DNA of 64,000 nucleotides from Phaeodactylum tricornutum CCAP 1055/1 (GCF_000150955.2 NC_011679.1:682001-746000), one strand, 5' to 3'; shown: positions 30,261 through 40,710, numbered from the stretch's first letter. Made by a program: numbers and translations. The notes: generated from the letters alone by a model not told the origin.

Positions 30261-30474
30261 ACTATTGTATAAATTGTACCCTATAATCTATATTGGACCG
30301 ATTATTGATTCCCAATGAACCGTTTTATGTAACATTTTTGCGCAGTCCATCTGGTCAGCATAGCTCACAGTGATTTTAAAATAAGCTCTTCTTTATCAAA
30401 TGGCTATTAGGAAGTTATGGAAAAGTTAGTTTGGACTTTTGTCACAAATTAAAAAAATGAGAAAAATACCGGTA

Positions 30475-30491
30475 CCAGTTTAGGTGCGATT
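30475..30491 (+). repeat. Left terminal inverted repeat
   Basis: CCAGTTTAGGTGCGATT, inverted perfect match to 31777-31793; TA on the outside at 30473-30474. Confidence 0.8.
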
Positions 30492-30900
30492 ATGAGCCGC
30501 CGTTTTGTAACAGGTTATGTTGCCTATTTTTCTTCGTCAGAGACCCTCTCCTTTGTCAATGTCAAACAACTCTTTAGGCAAGGTAGGAACATTTGCAATA
30601 AACAATTCTATAGCATGAGAACGCCAGTTAAACACGACAAAAACGCTTTCGGTGATTGGTTTCGTTTTCCGTGAGATATATACAATTAAGTGCACGAAAG
30701 GCTCTTTCAGTTCCTTTTATTTTGCCTGCTATTTTCGACAGATCACTGTTACAAGCCAGTTTGAAGACAAAGACAACATCTAGAACGGCCCAAGACTATT
30801 AAAATAAGCTTTCACAATGTCAGGCATCCCGGATTGAAAGTGTACTATTGCCGAAAATGTTTGGAATGATGCTGAGGGAACGGCAAACCTACCAGATATA

Positions 30901-31275
30901 ATGGCGTTTGAAAAATTTAGTGAAACCGAGAGAAAGGACCATATCATCCAGATGCGCACCCGTCGCCTTGCTGCAAAGATATATACAACCCCATCCAAAT
31001 CACCAGTGCCTGCAATGGCATCACTTTCTACACTTGAAAAGACTACTCCCAGTTTTTGTACACAAGAAAGTTTCGATATGAAAGGCATGCAAACACAAGC
31101 AAGCTCTCGAAAGAGGGCCATGAGTATGAAGGCAAGCAGAGGAACCAGTGCAACCTACACTGTGCAGAACACTATCAAACAACGGAGAACATGCAAACAA
31201 AAAGAGTATGATAACACAATGGTTGTAATACAGACAAACAAAGAGAGAGAATGTATGAAAGCAGCCACTTCTTGA
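30901..31275 (+). CDS. ORF of unknown function inside the TIR element
   Basis: 124 codons from an ATG, rich in Lys, Arg, Thr, Ser and Met, with no recognised domain. It lies wholly inside the 1.3-kb TIR element, so it may be a chance frame or a remnant of element coding sequence. No acidic DDE triad is visible. Confidence 0.2.
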   Translation: MAFEKFSETERKDHIIQMRTRRLAAKIYTTPSKSPVPAMASLSTLEKTTPSFCTQESFDMKGMQTQASSRKRAMSMKASRGTSATYTVQNTIKQRRTCKQKEYDNTMVVIQTNKERECMKAATS

Positions 31276-31776
31276 TTAGCAGTATCTCCAACAAAGCGTG
31301 GGCCCCTTGTAAGAATCCCCAAAGAGATTTATAATTTGGTTTAAGGGGCATTTGCCAGTTATTTGCAGCTGGAGCAAGCCACCAAAACTACGCCAAAAAC
31401 GCATTGGTCAGGTGACAGTTGCAGCAATTCAACACATGTCACCAGCAACCATTGAAGCAATTGAGAAAAGCATCCACAACTGGTACACAAAAGAGGCAAA
31501 GACAATGCGCAATTTAGGTAAAAGACATAAGGTAGGAAGCAATACAATACAACATATGCTGTTCTGTTAATGGAATGATGCCTCATTATTGAAATGTGGT
31601 TCTCTGTACTATTGATTGTTGGTTTACATCCAATATGCTAATTCTTCAAGAATTTAACTAGCAATTATCGAGGCACAAAATTTTCTTGTAACAGGAAAAA
31701 AGGCTTGGTGCAATAATGAGCCGCTTGGGTTTCAAAATCACGTAGAAATATGTACCGGTCTACGTGTTACGCCCTA

Positions 31777-31793
31777 AATCGCACCTAAACTGG
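31777..31793 (-). repeat. Right terminal inverted repeat
   Basis: AATCGCACCTAAACTGG on the plus strand, perfect inverted match to 30475-30491; TA on the outside at 31794-31795. Confidence 0.8.
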
Positions 31794-31795
31794 TA

Positions 31796-32049
31796 AGTAG
31801 CGGAGTGTCTTGACTGTGAACAAGACTCTAGCTAGGACACGATATTAGTTGGGCTTCCTCGATTCAAAACAGGCAAGAACCGATCTTCTTGACTGTTAGC
31901 ATGCAAGCTGATGTGCTCTCGACTGTAAATCGCTTCCATGCAGAATTCTCAGACTTCGTCTACGTGTATCATTTCAGATTACCTTTCATATTGGTTCACC
32001 TGCTTCTTGTCAGTTGCTAACAGTAAGGTGACACGAGACTTCTTGAGTC
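31796..32049. promoter_or_regulatory. Upstream region of the DUF1244-MogA gene
   Basis: Three related motif copies lie here: TTGACTGTGAA (31810-31820), TTGACTGTTAG near 31889 and CGACTGTAAAT near 31920. No gene seen. Confidence 0.35.
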
Positions 32050-33286
32050 ATGACAAGCCCTGAAGACTACTGTTCTCAGAATTTGCCACCGGAGATCGTA
32101 GAAAAGCTAGAAGCTGGAGCCTTCCGAAGCCTTTGTGAACATCTCCAACTACACAGTGATGCAGTCCAGAACATTGACCTCATGGCGCTTTCTGGGTTTT
32201 GCCGGAATTGCCTCGCCAAGGTAAGCCGACGACATGCTCCGTTTATTTATCTGTTCTTGCTGTTGAGGTCAGGCATCGTAATTGCACAGCGATGCTAAAT
32301 CTATGCATACTTGATCCTCCTCACAGTGGATGGTGTTGGAAGCGCGACGATTGGTGGACGGGGGAAATGTCGCAGCACATGCCGATGATTGCACTACCAA
32401 AGTCTCTCCCGTACAAGCTCTGAACGCATTTGGATACGAAGAAGCCGCTCAACATATCTACGGTATGACGTATGGGGATTGGAAAGATCGGCATCAGAAA
32501 AAGGCAACAGCCGAGCAAAGGGAAAAGTATAACGCCAGTATGTCGATTCAAGCGAAACATGACAAGACACTCTTGGCGACACGCGCCGACCCGGCAACCG
32601 TGATCCCCACTCAAACTAATCCCAAGACTTTGTCGGCTCTATCGAATGTATGTTGTCAGGATATCGAAGAAGTGGTGGCGTCAGAGTTGCATGATGCCAC
32701 CTCGGAAAATCCTCTTCCTCGGCCAGCGAAGGGCACGAGAGAAGTTGGTCCGTTTCAAATTCCCCCATTGCCATCTATAGCAGCAATCGCGGTTGCACCG
32801 AAGATTGGAATCTTGACTGTTAGTGATCGGGCGGCAAATAATGAATATGTCACAGGAGACTTGTCGGGCCCGGCGGTAGCGGAATCTATTCACACTGTCT
32901 TTGCCGATTCGCTTCATCCCGAAATAATCTCCGCCATTGTACCCGACGACACGAAAGCCATTCAAGACCAAATTGTTGCGTGGTCCGACGGAAATATGGA
33001 TTTAATTTTGACGACTGGCGGAACAGGCATGAGTGCAAGGGATATAACGCCCGAAGCGACCCGTTCTGTGGTGGACCAGGAGTGCCCCGCCCTTATGGCC
33101 TTTGTTACGACAGAATGTTCGAGATTACAGCCGTTGGCTTGCCTTTCCCGAGGGACCGCAGGCCTTCGTGGTAACTGTTTAATTGCCAATCTCCCAGGTA
33201 ATCCCAAGGGTGCCCAGGAAGTAGTGCCGATATTATTGCCTTTATTGATGCATGCACTGGTAGATATTCGCAGCGAAGCGCAATGA
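32050..33286 (+). CDS. DUF1244 domain fused to MogA/Cnx1G-type molybdopterin adenylyltransferase
   Basis: Exons 32050-32220 and 32327-33286 with a 106-nt phase-0 intron give 376 aa. The N-terminal 110 residues match DUF1244, normally a stand-alone bacterial protein of about 100 aa: AFRSLCEHLQLHSDAVQNIDLMALSGFCRNCLAKW, then GYEEAAQHIYGMTYGDWKDRHQ. The intron falls between CRNCLAK and WMVLEA, inside that domain, so the joining is real. A linker with a Pro-rich end follows. From about 190 the MogA fold appears: IGILTVSDRAANNEYVTGDLSGPAV, LILTTGGTGMSARDITPEAT, and the end NLPGNPKGAQEVVPILLPLL. MogA/Cnx1G adenylylates molybdopterin before metal insertion. No MoeA part is present. Confidence 0.82.
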
Positions 33287-33926
33287 TCGGCAAGATTTAT
33301 AATAACTATAGTAGCAACCATTTGGCCTGCTCAAAAATTTTCTATACCTCTATTCACCCTATCGGTTTATTCTCTGTATTCACAGTCAGTCTAGCCTGCC
33401 GAAGCTCCATTACTTGTTATACTTGGCAGGCTCCAAAGGTTCCTTGGCCGACAACGCATGCGAATATCGCGTGAAAAAGGCAGATTGTCTCGTCCTCTTG
33501 TCGCGTTCGTGGTGTGTGCGAGTAATGCAGGGTTTTTAGGGAGACACAAAACGATTCTTCGCGAAACAAGGCTTGTGTTTCGATCCTTACGGCCATTTTT
33601 ATTCCCTACAACGTGCCCTTACAAGCGTTTTGGACGACCCCCGTGTGTTTGGTCGTATCTAAAACAGCCTCTACAAGATTCCAAAGACACAAGACTTTCT
33701 CCACAAGTGTCGGAAAAGACGATGTCTCGAGAGACGCTCCATTTTTTGTGATTTTTTTTTCAGAGTCCATCAATATTCATTAGTTTCTTTTTTTTTTTTT
33801 TTTTTGTTTGTTTTGACTCTTTTCTCAATCGGTTTCCAAATAAAAAAAGGGCTCGTCTCGATGGTTTTTGATTCTCACACAAAACATAAACCGCGAATCT
33901 TTGGCCTTGTCCCTGCGTTGGGCGAC
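33287..33926. other. Intergenic with poly-T tracts
   Basis: 640 bp between two converging genes. A plus ORF at 33458-33751 has no domain. An 18-base T run is at 33788-33805, with shorter T runs near 33752-33770. A CACAGTCAG motif lies near 33381. Confidence 0.35.
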
Positions 33927-35336
33927 CTATTCCTTGCCCGCGTCAGCATCGGCACCATCGCCATCCTTCTTGCGAACCCATGTATTTTGTGCGAGTATTT
34001 TTTGCACGTGGACGCGACCGGGGTTGTATCCCCGGCCGCGTCCGCGTCCACGGTAACTGTAGGAACGTCCAGCAAAGGCGGTTTGCACCAGCGGCGAGGG
34101 ATGCCCGACCGCCGCTTGTGCGGTTTCGTCGCCGCCGTGTTCGCTCGCGTCGGCCCCCGACTCGGCGGGTGGACCACCGCGTCCCGGGAAACGCCCTCGA
34201 CCACCGAAACGATCCCGGCCGCGAGGAGTCCCACGGCCGCGGTAGGACGGCTGGTAGCCGGGTTCATCGTAATAACCTTGATCGTAGTAGCCGTGATGAT
34301 TGTCGTAGGCGTAAGATTGGTTGGAATGGCCTCCGTCACCCGGATGGTGATGGTCCAGGCGTAGGCGTTTGTGGCCGCCGTCGTCAAATCCACGGCCAGC
34401 ACCACCACCACCGCGGCTTCCTTCGAACCCACGACCGCTACCCCGCCCTCGTCCAGCAGGGAGAAAATCGTGTTCCTCCGGTTGAATGTAATCGTCGCGT
34501 TCACGCCGCTGTCCCGACGCGTGTCCCACGGCGCGTCCACCGCGGGGACTCGGACCGGTTCCCCGTCCAAGGCCTCTCCCATCGTCACGGCGACGCAAAG
34601 GAGCGTCGGGGGTGCCGCCACGGGGACCGCCCCGTCCGCCACTTCGGCGGCCATCGTTGGAGCGTCCCGGTGTCAATCGATCAAAGGCGCGGCCCCGGTC
34701 ATCCCGACGGGGAGCGCCGTTGGCTTCGCGGGGCGTACGACTGAGGCTGTTGTTGTTGTTGTTGTTCGCACTGCTGTTGTTGTGATTGTTGTTGGGTGGT
34801 TGACTTTTACGACCGCTACCAGTCTTTGCAGAAGCACCGGTTGCTGTAGTGCTAGTAGCGGTAGCACGATCCTTGGCGGGAGGGGCGCGACGCGAAGGAG
34901 CGGGGGCTGCTTCATTTTTAGCTCGACCTTGGCGTGACGCGCCCAGCGCTCCCGACATGGTAAGGGCGTTGCGTCCGGACGATTGAATCTTGGTGACGCG
35001 TCCGTTGTCTATATCGGCATGATCCTCTACCGGAGTCTCTACTGGTGTCGTTGCGGCATCCAGCGATTGCAGAAATTCCGTAATCGCGCGACGGACGTTT
35101 TGGGCCGTCGCGGGGGGACAAAAGTCCATATCCATTTCCAACATTTCCTGATACGCGTCTTCCGCAGTCTTTTGGTTCGACACCATAATGACGAGGTACT
35201 CGACCAATTCCTTCACGTCTTCTTCGTCTTCCGGACCTCCCGGTGTCATGAAACTGCGCAAACGCGTTTGCAACGTGTCCGCTTCCGCGTCCGTGAGTTT
35301 GCGCGTCGCCGTCGTCGGACCCACCCTGGCCGTCAT
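33927..35336 (-). CDS. RGG/RG-rich putative RNA-binding protein
   Basis: 469 aa from ATG 35336 (MTARVGPTTATRKL); the longer ORF upstream looks like untranslated leader. The N-terminal 110 residues are helical (LQTRLRSFMTPGGPEDEEDVKELVEYLV, then FCPPATAQNVRRAITEFLQSLD) and resemble the PWI-like fold found at the start of some nuclear RNA-binding proteins. The rest is low complexity: an Asn run (near 34750-34800), then many RGG, GRG and RGRG motifs with Tyr/His-rich spacers (HHGYYDQGYYDEPGY). Such tails bind RNA and drive condensate formation. No RRM or zinc finger was seen. Exact family is not recognised. Confidence 0.7.
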   Translation of the reverse strand: MTARVGPTTATRKLTDAEADTLQTRLRSFMTPGGPEDEEDVKELVEYLVIMVSNQKTAEDAYQEMLEMDMDFCPPATAQNVRRAITEFLQSLDAATTPVETPVEDHADIDNGRVTKIQSSGRNALTMSGALGASRQGRAKNEAAPAPSRRAPPAKDRATATSTTATGASAKTGSGRKSQPPNNNHNNSSANNNNNNSLSRTPREANGAPRRDDRGRAFDRLTPGRSNDGRRSGGRGGPRGGTPDAPLRRRDDGRGLGRGTGPSPRGGRAVGHASGQRRERDDYIQPEEHDFLPAGRGRGSGRGFEGSRGGGGAGRGFDDGGHKRLRLDHHHPGDGGHSNQSYAYDNHHGYYDQGYYDEPGYQPSYRGRGTPRGRDRFGGRGRFPGRGGPPAESGADASEHGGDETAQAAVGHPSPLVQTAFAGRSYSYRGRGRGRGYNPGRVHVQKILAQNTWVRKKDGDGADADAGKE

Positions 35337-36181
35337 GGTACCCACCAATCCGCAGTGCTTGTGAAGAATACGTAACGACAAACGATGCCGTTGTTTATTA
35401 CGTTTTGGGTAACGAGGTGAAAGAGAAAAGTGTTTTGTTCCTTTGCTACCAACCAATGTGCCTTGGTGGATTGTTGGAAGTCTGAGGAGGCTCTGGGCCA
35501 AAGGAGTGACAGTGAATCGTAGCGTGGGGAGGGGGTCGGACAACGCGGAGGGGTGTGTGGAATGCCGGTGTATTTTTGTTACGGCAGCGTTGGTCCTCGA
35601 CGATGGTCGATTCGTACTTGGGGTAGTAATAGTGGCCAGCAGACAGACGGGAAAGAATAGTCACATATAGGCGAGCGTACTTACATTGCTTGCCGGTACA
35701 GGGGGGGTTCGAAGTTTCGAACTCACTGTCAATCCGCGAACCCCCTTCGGTCCGGTTCGTCGGAACGAGTTCGGAGCATCCGATCAAAGATAAACCGTAC
35801 CTACCCACAGTCACTCCCTCACATAACCCAACCTATCAATGACAACCACCACCCAGGGTCTCTCCGTCATAAGCAACATGTTGGACCTCAAGGGTCATTC
35901 GAACCAAACGAGCAGATGGTATATGTGTGCTTCAAGTACTAAACTGCGATATACTGCAATATACTGTACTGTATCGTACCGTACCCCGCGAACGTGCCTC
36001 GGGAGGGAAGAGTACGGTTGGCATGATCGCGGGACGTTATTGTGCCGGGTTCACGCGAGCGACTAGTAGAGGCTGGTGTTATATTGCTTTACCTTTACTT
36101 TGCTAGACACTGGAGCACTCCGGAGTATGCGATTGCTCGGGGCATTCGTTGGAGCATCAAAAGCTGTCGGATACCTCCACC
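35337..36181. promoter_or_regulatory. Divergent spacer upstream of the GIY-YIG gene
   Basis: 845 bp without a supported gene. It contains a palindromic-looking TTCGAAGTTTCGAA segment near 35708 and a run of TACTGTA/TACCGTA near 35950-35990. A CCACAGTCACT motif lies near 35810. Confidence 0.35.
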
Positions 36182-37192
36182 ATGCCGAACAGCTACACCA
36201 TCTACACGTTGAGTTTGGAGGGAGGATGCTACTACGTGGGGAGTACTTCGCGTACAATGTCCGAACGATTCCAGGAACACCAGGCCGGGACAGGTTCTAG
36301 CTGGACACGACTGCACCCTCCCATTAAGATACGGAAATCGTACCGGTACCACGGACCAAGTCCCGGATTGGAAGAAGACCGGGAAGTATACGAGCTCATG
36401 AAAGACGTGGGCATTGACAAGGTACGCGGCGGACAGTTTGTGCAATTGATCTTCACGGAAGAAACAAAACGTTCTCTACAGCGGACTCTCCGTCATTCCG
36501 TTGGTGCTTGTATGCGATGCGGTCGACAAGGGCACGTCATCTTGGCTTGTCGTGCGGTGACCGATCTTTACGGTACGGTCATACCACGCCCAAGCGAGAC
36601 TAACCGCTCCACCCACAAGTCGGAGGTCCGGTCAACGGTCACTCAGAAACCAAGGGCGCGTACGGTGAATTCCAAAACGTGTGCACGCTGTGGACGGTCT
36701 AGCCACGACGAAAATCGGTGTTACGCCACGACACATAGCAGCGGCCGAGTGCTGGAGTCAGAAGAAAACGAGATGGAGCCGATGCCCCGGCGAGCGGTCG
36801 CTCAAAAGCCGAGGGCGCGCAAGGTGGATTCCAAAACGTGTGCACGCTGTGGACGGTCTACCCACGACGAAAGTCGATGTTACGCCACGACACATAGCAG
36901 CGGTCGAGTGCTGGAGTCAGAAGAAGACGAGATGGAGCCGATGCCCCGGCGAGCGGTCGCTCAAAAGCCGAGGGCGCGTACGGTGAATTCCAAAACGTGT
37001 GCACGCTGTGGACGATCTACCCACGACGAAAGTCGATGTTACGCCACGACACATAGCAGCGGTCGAGTGCTGGAGTCGGAAGAAGACGAAAGTGACGACG
37101 AAGATTTCTTTTGCAGTCGATGCGGCCGCAGTGGTCATGATGCGGAGGAATGCTACGCGAGAAGCGACGCGAATGGCCGAAGATTATGGTAG
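36182..37192 (+). CDS. GIY-YIG nuclease-domain protein with five CCHC zinc knuckles
   Basis: 336 aa from ATG 36182 (MPNSYTIYTL); the ORF upstream starts with TTG. The N-terminal 90 residues carry the GIY-YIG pattern as YTIYTL..CYYVGST, with Arg in SERFQEHQAG and Glu in LEEDREVYELM, followed by KVRGGQF. Five CX2CX4HX4C knuckles come next: CMRCGRQGHVILAC, three nearly identical CARCGRS-S/T-HD units and CSRCGRSGHDAEEC. The three middle units belong to a 53-residue (159-bp) tandem repeat. The design suggests a nuclease steered by zinc knuckles to nucleic acid or protein. Function is unknown. A shorter paralogue lies 1.3 kb downstream. Confidence 0.75.
   Translation: MPNSYTIYTLSLEGGCYYVGSTSRTMSERFQEHQAGTGSSWTRLHPPIKIRKSYRYHGPSPGLEEDREVYELMKDVGIDKVRGGQFVQLIFTEETKRSLQRTLRHSVGACMRCGRQGHVILACRAVTDLYGTVIPRPSETNRSTHKSEVRSTVTQKPRARTVNSKTCARCGRSSHDENRCYATTHSSGRVLESEENEMEPMPRRAVAQKPRARKVDSKTCARCGRSTHDESRCYATTHSSGRVLESEEDEMEPMPRRAVAQKPRARTVNSKTCARCGRSTHDESRCYATTHSSGRVLESEEDESDDEDFFCSRCGRSGHDAEECYARSDANGRRLW
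36644..37120 (+). repeat. Three tandem 159-bp zinc-knuckle repeat units
   Basis: Units start at 36644, 36803 and 36962 and are almost identical at the DNA level, differing by a few bases; the third loses its end. Each encodes QKPRAR, a CCHC knuckle and an acidic linker ESEE. The low divergence points to recent duplication or gene conversion. Confidence 0.85.
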
Positions 37193-38465
37193 GTCCGCAA
37201 CAGTTTTATAGATTCTTGGTGACCGGCACTCTTAAAGTTAGTTGACGCCAATATTATTAAACCTTTTTTGGAAACGCAAAACCAACTGGGTGGGCAACTG
37301 TTACTGCAGGCCGAAGTCTAGTATCAGACGACTTACTCAATTCGTGCTGTTCCACCACAAAGTTGACCAACAAAATGTCAGGGCAGCGCAAAGCGCTTTT
37401 AGAAGTCTTTACAGTAGCTACAAAGATGAAATTTGATTTGGTACTTTCACTTCTGCGTGTACGAAATTGCTCACCGTAAATGGGCTCACACTGGACTGAA
37501 ATCCATCTCACCGTCCAAATATTGGAATATCATTGATACAATTCTTCTGATCTGCAGCTGGAAGAAGACGAGACTTCCTCGAAGGTAACGGATTGATTGG
37601 ATAGTATGCATAAACTCCGTGATGAACAGCACTCACAAATTGCTTTCACACAAGTCGATGGTCAGATGCTACGTTCCAATGGGGCGGGGCCTGTCTCCAA
37701 TATTTTCACAGTTTCCACGGGGTCAGTAGGAACGAAGTCGTTTCCTCTGACTGACAGGATTCCTCTATTAGCCGACACAACCATACGCTCGTAGACTTTT
37801 GTCGGAAAATTACAGTCAATGAGTCACGGTCCTCCAGAAACTCATCTTGAAGCTTCACAGCCAGCGTCCTTTTTATTTCCTTAGTTCTCGAAAATGATAT
37901 TTTCGAATTCGCGGATTGAGGTTCAAGCCAAAATTATACATATTACAGCATCCGAAAAAAAGACCGACTACGTCTACTATCAACTACCTTTGACCTACCT
38001 ATTCCATTGACGATTTTTCGACGCCGGGGTCATTTGGAGCGTGGATGTTGGAGCAGATGGTTGGCGCACCGTACCCCGAATGAGAAGGCGAGGCGGCACC
38101 GATCAGATCCCTCGAATACAAGCAACCGCAGGTACATTACTATCAAAAGTAAATGACTGCAATCACGATACCGTTTGGCGCCAGCTTCAGAAGGGCCAAC
38201 TACGCCGTCTCGTTATACTTAGAGGGTTCTTTTTTGGCGATCAAGAAAACAATTTGCTCAGCGCGGAGTTTGGTTTTATTGACAGGAAATGCTTCCGAAA
38301 AGAAAGCGTTAATAGTTGATAGATCGTCAAACTCAAGTAAGGTTTGCATATTGCACAACATTTGGCTGTCGTGCACTTCGCCGAAGTGTATGGCTACCGA
38401 AACGAAGAGACCTGGTCGCGCTTTTGTCTTTCGTTGTAGGTGATAAGCGAAGGCAAACCACGGTG
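37193..38465. other. Gene-poor spacer between the GIY-YIG paralogues
   Basis: 1.27 kb, AT-rich, with no supported ORF. An exact ATTACAGTCAAT motif is at 37809-37820. I found no repeat of either flanking gene. Confidence 0.4.
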
Positions 38466-39104
38466 ATGCCTCAAATATATGTACTACAGCTGGAGCACGG
38501 ATGTTACTACGTAGGGAGCACCACGCGGGCCCTGTCGCAACGATTCCAGGAACACCAAGCCGGAAATGGCTCAAGCTGGACTGAGCTCCATCCTCCTGTT
38601 CGACTAGTTGAATCTATTAGGTACGATGAAGAGGATCTGCGGCTAGAAGAAGACAAGATCACCTACAAGCTCATGGAAAAGTATGGAGTGGATAAGGTGC
38701 GCGGCGGACAGTTTGCACGGTCAGTATTCACGCAAGAACAACAATTCTCGCTGCAGCAGACACTACGGCACTCTATTGGTGCTTGCCTACGATGCGGAAG
38801 GCCCACGCATTACGCCTCAGATTGCAGCGAATTGACCGACATTCACGGCACAACTATAAAGATCTCCTACACGTTCGAACGATCTTGCCCGATAAACTCG
38901 TCTACTGGAAACAGCAACGTACCATTCTGTCCTTCGACTCCAACGATTGCGGAAGTCAGTCAATCTCTTGCCAGCACTCCAACAACGCCAGCTTTTGATT
39001 CAGACCCGTGTGCACGCTGTGGGCGGTCCACACACGACGACAGTGAATGTGACGCATTGACAGATATTCACGGGAGTCTCTGTGATGACGAAGACAATGT
39101 CTAA
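38466..39104 (+). CDS. GIY-YIG nuclease-domain protein, short paralogue with two CCHC knuckles
   Basis: 212 aa from ATG 38466 (MPQIYVLQLEHGC); the ORF upstream starts with TTG. It is clearly related to the gene at 36182: CYYVGSTTRALSQRFQEHQAGNGSSW, LEEDKITYKLMEKYGVDKVRGGQFA and TLRHSIGACLRCGR are shared. Only two zinc knuckles are present, CLRCGRPTHYASDC and CARCGRSTHDDSEC, with a Thr/Ser/Pro linker between. The repeated block of the first gene is missing. The pair most likely arose by tandem duplication. Function unknown. Confidence 0.7.
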   Translation: MPQIYVLQLEHGCYYVGSTTRALSQRFQEHQAGNGSSWTELHPPVRLVESIRYDEEDLRLEEDKITYKLMEKYGVDKVRGGQFARSVFTQEQQFSLQQTLRHSIGACLRCGRPTHYASDCSELTDIHGTTIKISYTFERSCPINSSTGNSNVPFCPSTPTIAEVSQSLASTPTTPAFDSDPCARCGRSTHDDSECDALTDIHGSLCDDEDNV

Positions 39105-40279
39105 CTGTAAGCCGCCAGCGCAACAACGAAGTCCAACCACCACTTCGTTGGCATTCGCGTAGAGCACAAGGAAAGCATGTGTATCACTTCCTGAGCAAAG
39201 TAGTGAGGGTATGTATACTTTGCTCTGTACCGTGGCTTGGATTCAACAAGCACTGATATGTTATGATCGCTCTTCATACTGTTTGCGCAAGCACTCGCCT
39301 CCTATTAAAACTGCGTGGATTCAAATTCAGCGCTTAGATGCGTACGACCTTGAAGCTAAGGAGATTGATTCTGTGCTTTGCGGCGGCAAGCACAGTGTTC
39401 TATGCTGAAACTGTACTGGCTCATGGGGGGGCCGACTCCATTTTACGCACTGTTCTACATATCATAGACTGCGGTTTCACTGGGACTGCTGCCTGCTTCA
39501 GCCCGTGCCGCTATATTCGTCCCAATTTTGACAATCCAGACGCAAAGGGTCGCGGAACTGTTTGGGAGTTTCGATAGATTCTTATACAACATGAACTGCC
39601 CAATGAAGAGACAATGAGTTAGATTACTTGGCCCTTATTACATCAAGGAAGGTAACGCAGATCGCAGCCCTAGCTTCGCACTACTTATACCAATTGCTCC
39701 AGTACGCGCAGAAGTGGAGAGTATCTTGTACACTCACTCTGAACAATCGAGGGATAGCGGAGCTTCATGTAACATCTTGCTCCTTCATTAGACGACCTTT
39801 CCATTCCTTCTTACTGTCAATGCACTGCTATATAAATCTGTCCAGTAACTTTGGTTAACTGTAAGCTACAAAAGGAAGCGCTTGAAAAATGAGTAGGCAC
39901 ACTTGACAAAGGTTATCCTTGACCTTTTCCGCGGACAATCCTCCACATCAAAGTCATTTTGCCCGACGAAAGTCGCTGCTGCTCTACGAAATATACTTAT
40001 GAGGAACCTAGCAAACACTGAATTATCCCCTACGCCGGCACATTATTGGGGAAAGCTATCTTATGACCGAAGAACGCAGCAACTCCCCCACGTCAAGTTC
40101 AAAAGAGTTCAGGATGCTAGCTTTGCGTCAACGCCGTTGCGGCAGGAGGCGAGTACACCGGCAGGTTATGGACAGGCCAGTCGAGAGGAAAAGGATTATT
40201 TTGTATGAAAGAATGGGGACTAAAAACTTTGCTTTCGGCAGAAGCTGGGGGCGGTGCAGAGGATACACGAAGGGCTAAG
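39105..40279. other. Gene-poor spacer
   Basis: 1.2 kb with only short ORFs that lack ATG starts or domains (for example 39903-40208, a TTG start). Motif variants AACTGTAAGC are near 39102 and 39858. Decayed coding sequence is possible but not shown. Confidence 0.35.
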
Positions 40280-40710
40280 GGCGGTGTTGCTTCGACGCGA
40301 GAACTGATGTAAGCCGAGCCAATGATCGCGTTTCAGCTGCGGCTCATGGTGAGGATGTGACAGCCGGGCCCTTGGTAGGAGCATCGTGCGCCGAACAGTT
40401 GCTTTTTCTCCTTGACAACCAGGAGTCACACAAGTCTATAGTACTGATATTAAGTGACGACGAAAACATTAGTTTCGGGGTGATGCTGAATCGACCATCC
40501 GCTAAGAAACTTGACATTTCCATCATGGCATTAATCTGTACGTCATTCCACTGTGATGCAAATTATCCTGCGCGAAACCCAAGAACTGAAGGTACCTTTT
40601 TATTGGGTCGCAGGGGAGGTCCTGTGGGCCGTCGCTTGGTGTCAGTGATGGCACTTTTAGAGGCTTCCCTTGCAACCGACCGGGCTACAATGTACGAAAT
40701 CCAAAAGTAG
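40280..40710 (+). pseudogene. DUF179 (UPF0301/YqgE-like) fragment
   Basis: An open stretch from about 40280 to a TAG at 40710 encodes SIVLILSDDENISFGVMLNRPSAKKLDI, the hallmark of DUF179 proteins (VVLL..D.GxxGxxLNRP). The stretch has no ATG upstream of this core, and the typical continuation (LGGPV then a long C-terminal half) is missing; only FLLGRRGGPVGRR is loosely similar. It overlaps the 3' end of the GtrA-like gene on the other strand by about 150 bp. It is best read as a remnant of a DUF179 gene. An unrecognised upstream exon could supply the start instead. Confidence 0.45.

Larger units (their letters stand above)
30475..31793. mobile_element. Non-autonomous DNA transposon with 17-bp TIRs and TA duplication
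   Basis: The left end 30475-30491 (CCAGTTTAGGTGCGATT) is a perfect inverted copy of the right end 31777-31793. Each is flanked outside by TA (30473-30474 and 31794-31795), the target duplication made by Tc1/mariner-type DDE transposons. The element is 1319 bp, more AT-rich than its neighbours, and sits between RecQ and the DUF1244-MogA gene. Inside are short ORFs only; 31352-31570 encodes a helix-turn-helix-like stretch (TMRNLGKRHKVGSNTIQHM) that could be left from a transposase N-terminus. A direct repeat of the left subterminal bases (GGTGC..ATGAGCCGC) recurs at 31707-31724. No full transposase or DDE region was seen. Confidence 0.7.

Noticed and set aside
30901-31570. A functional transposase inside the TIR element
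   Set aside because: Only short ORFs without a DDE triad; at most an HTH-like fragment is visible.
35700-35795. Possible structured RNA around the TTCGAAGTTTCGAA and GGGGGGG/CCCCC segment
   Set aside because: Base pairing of the G-run with CCCCC at 35741 is short and unsupported by any known RNA family pattern.
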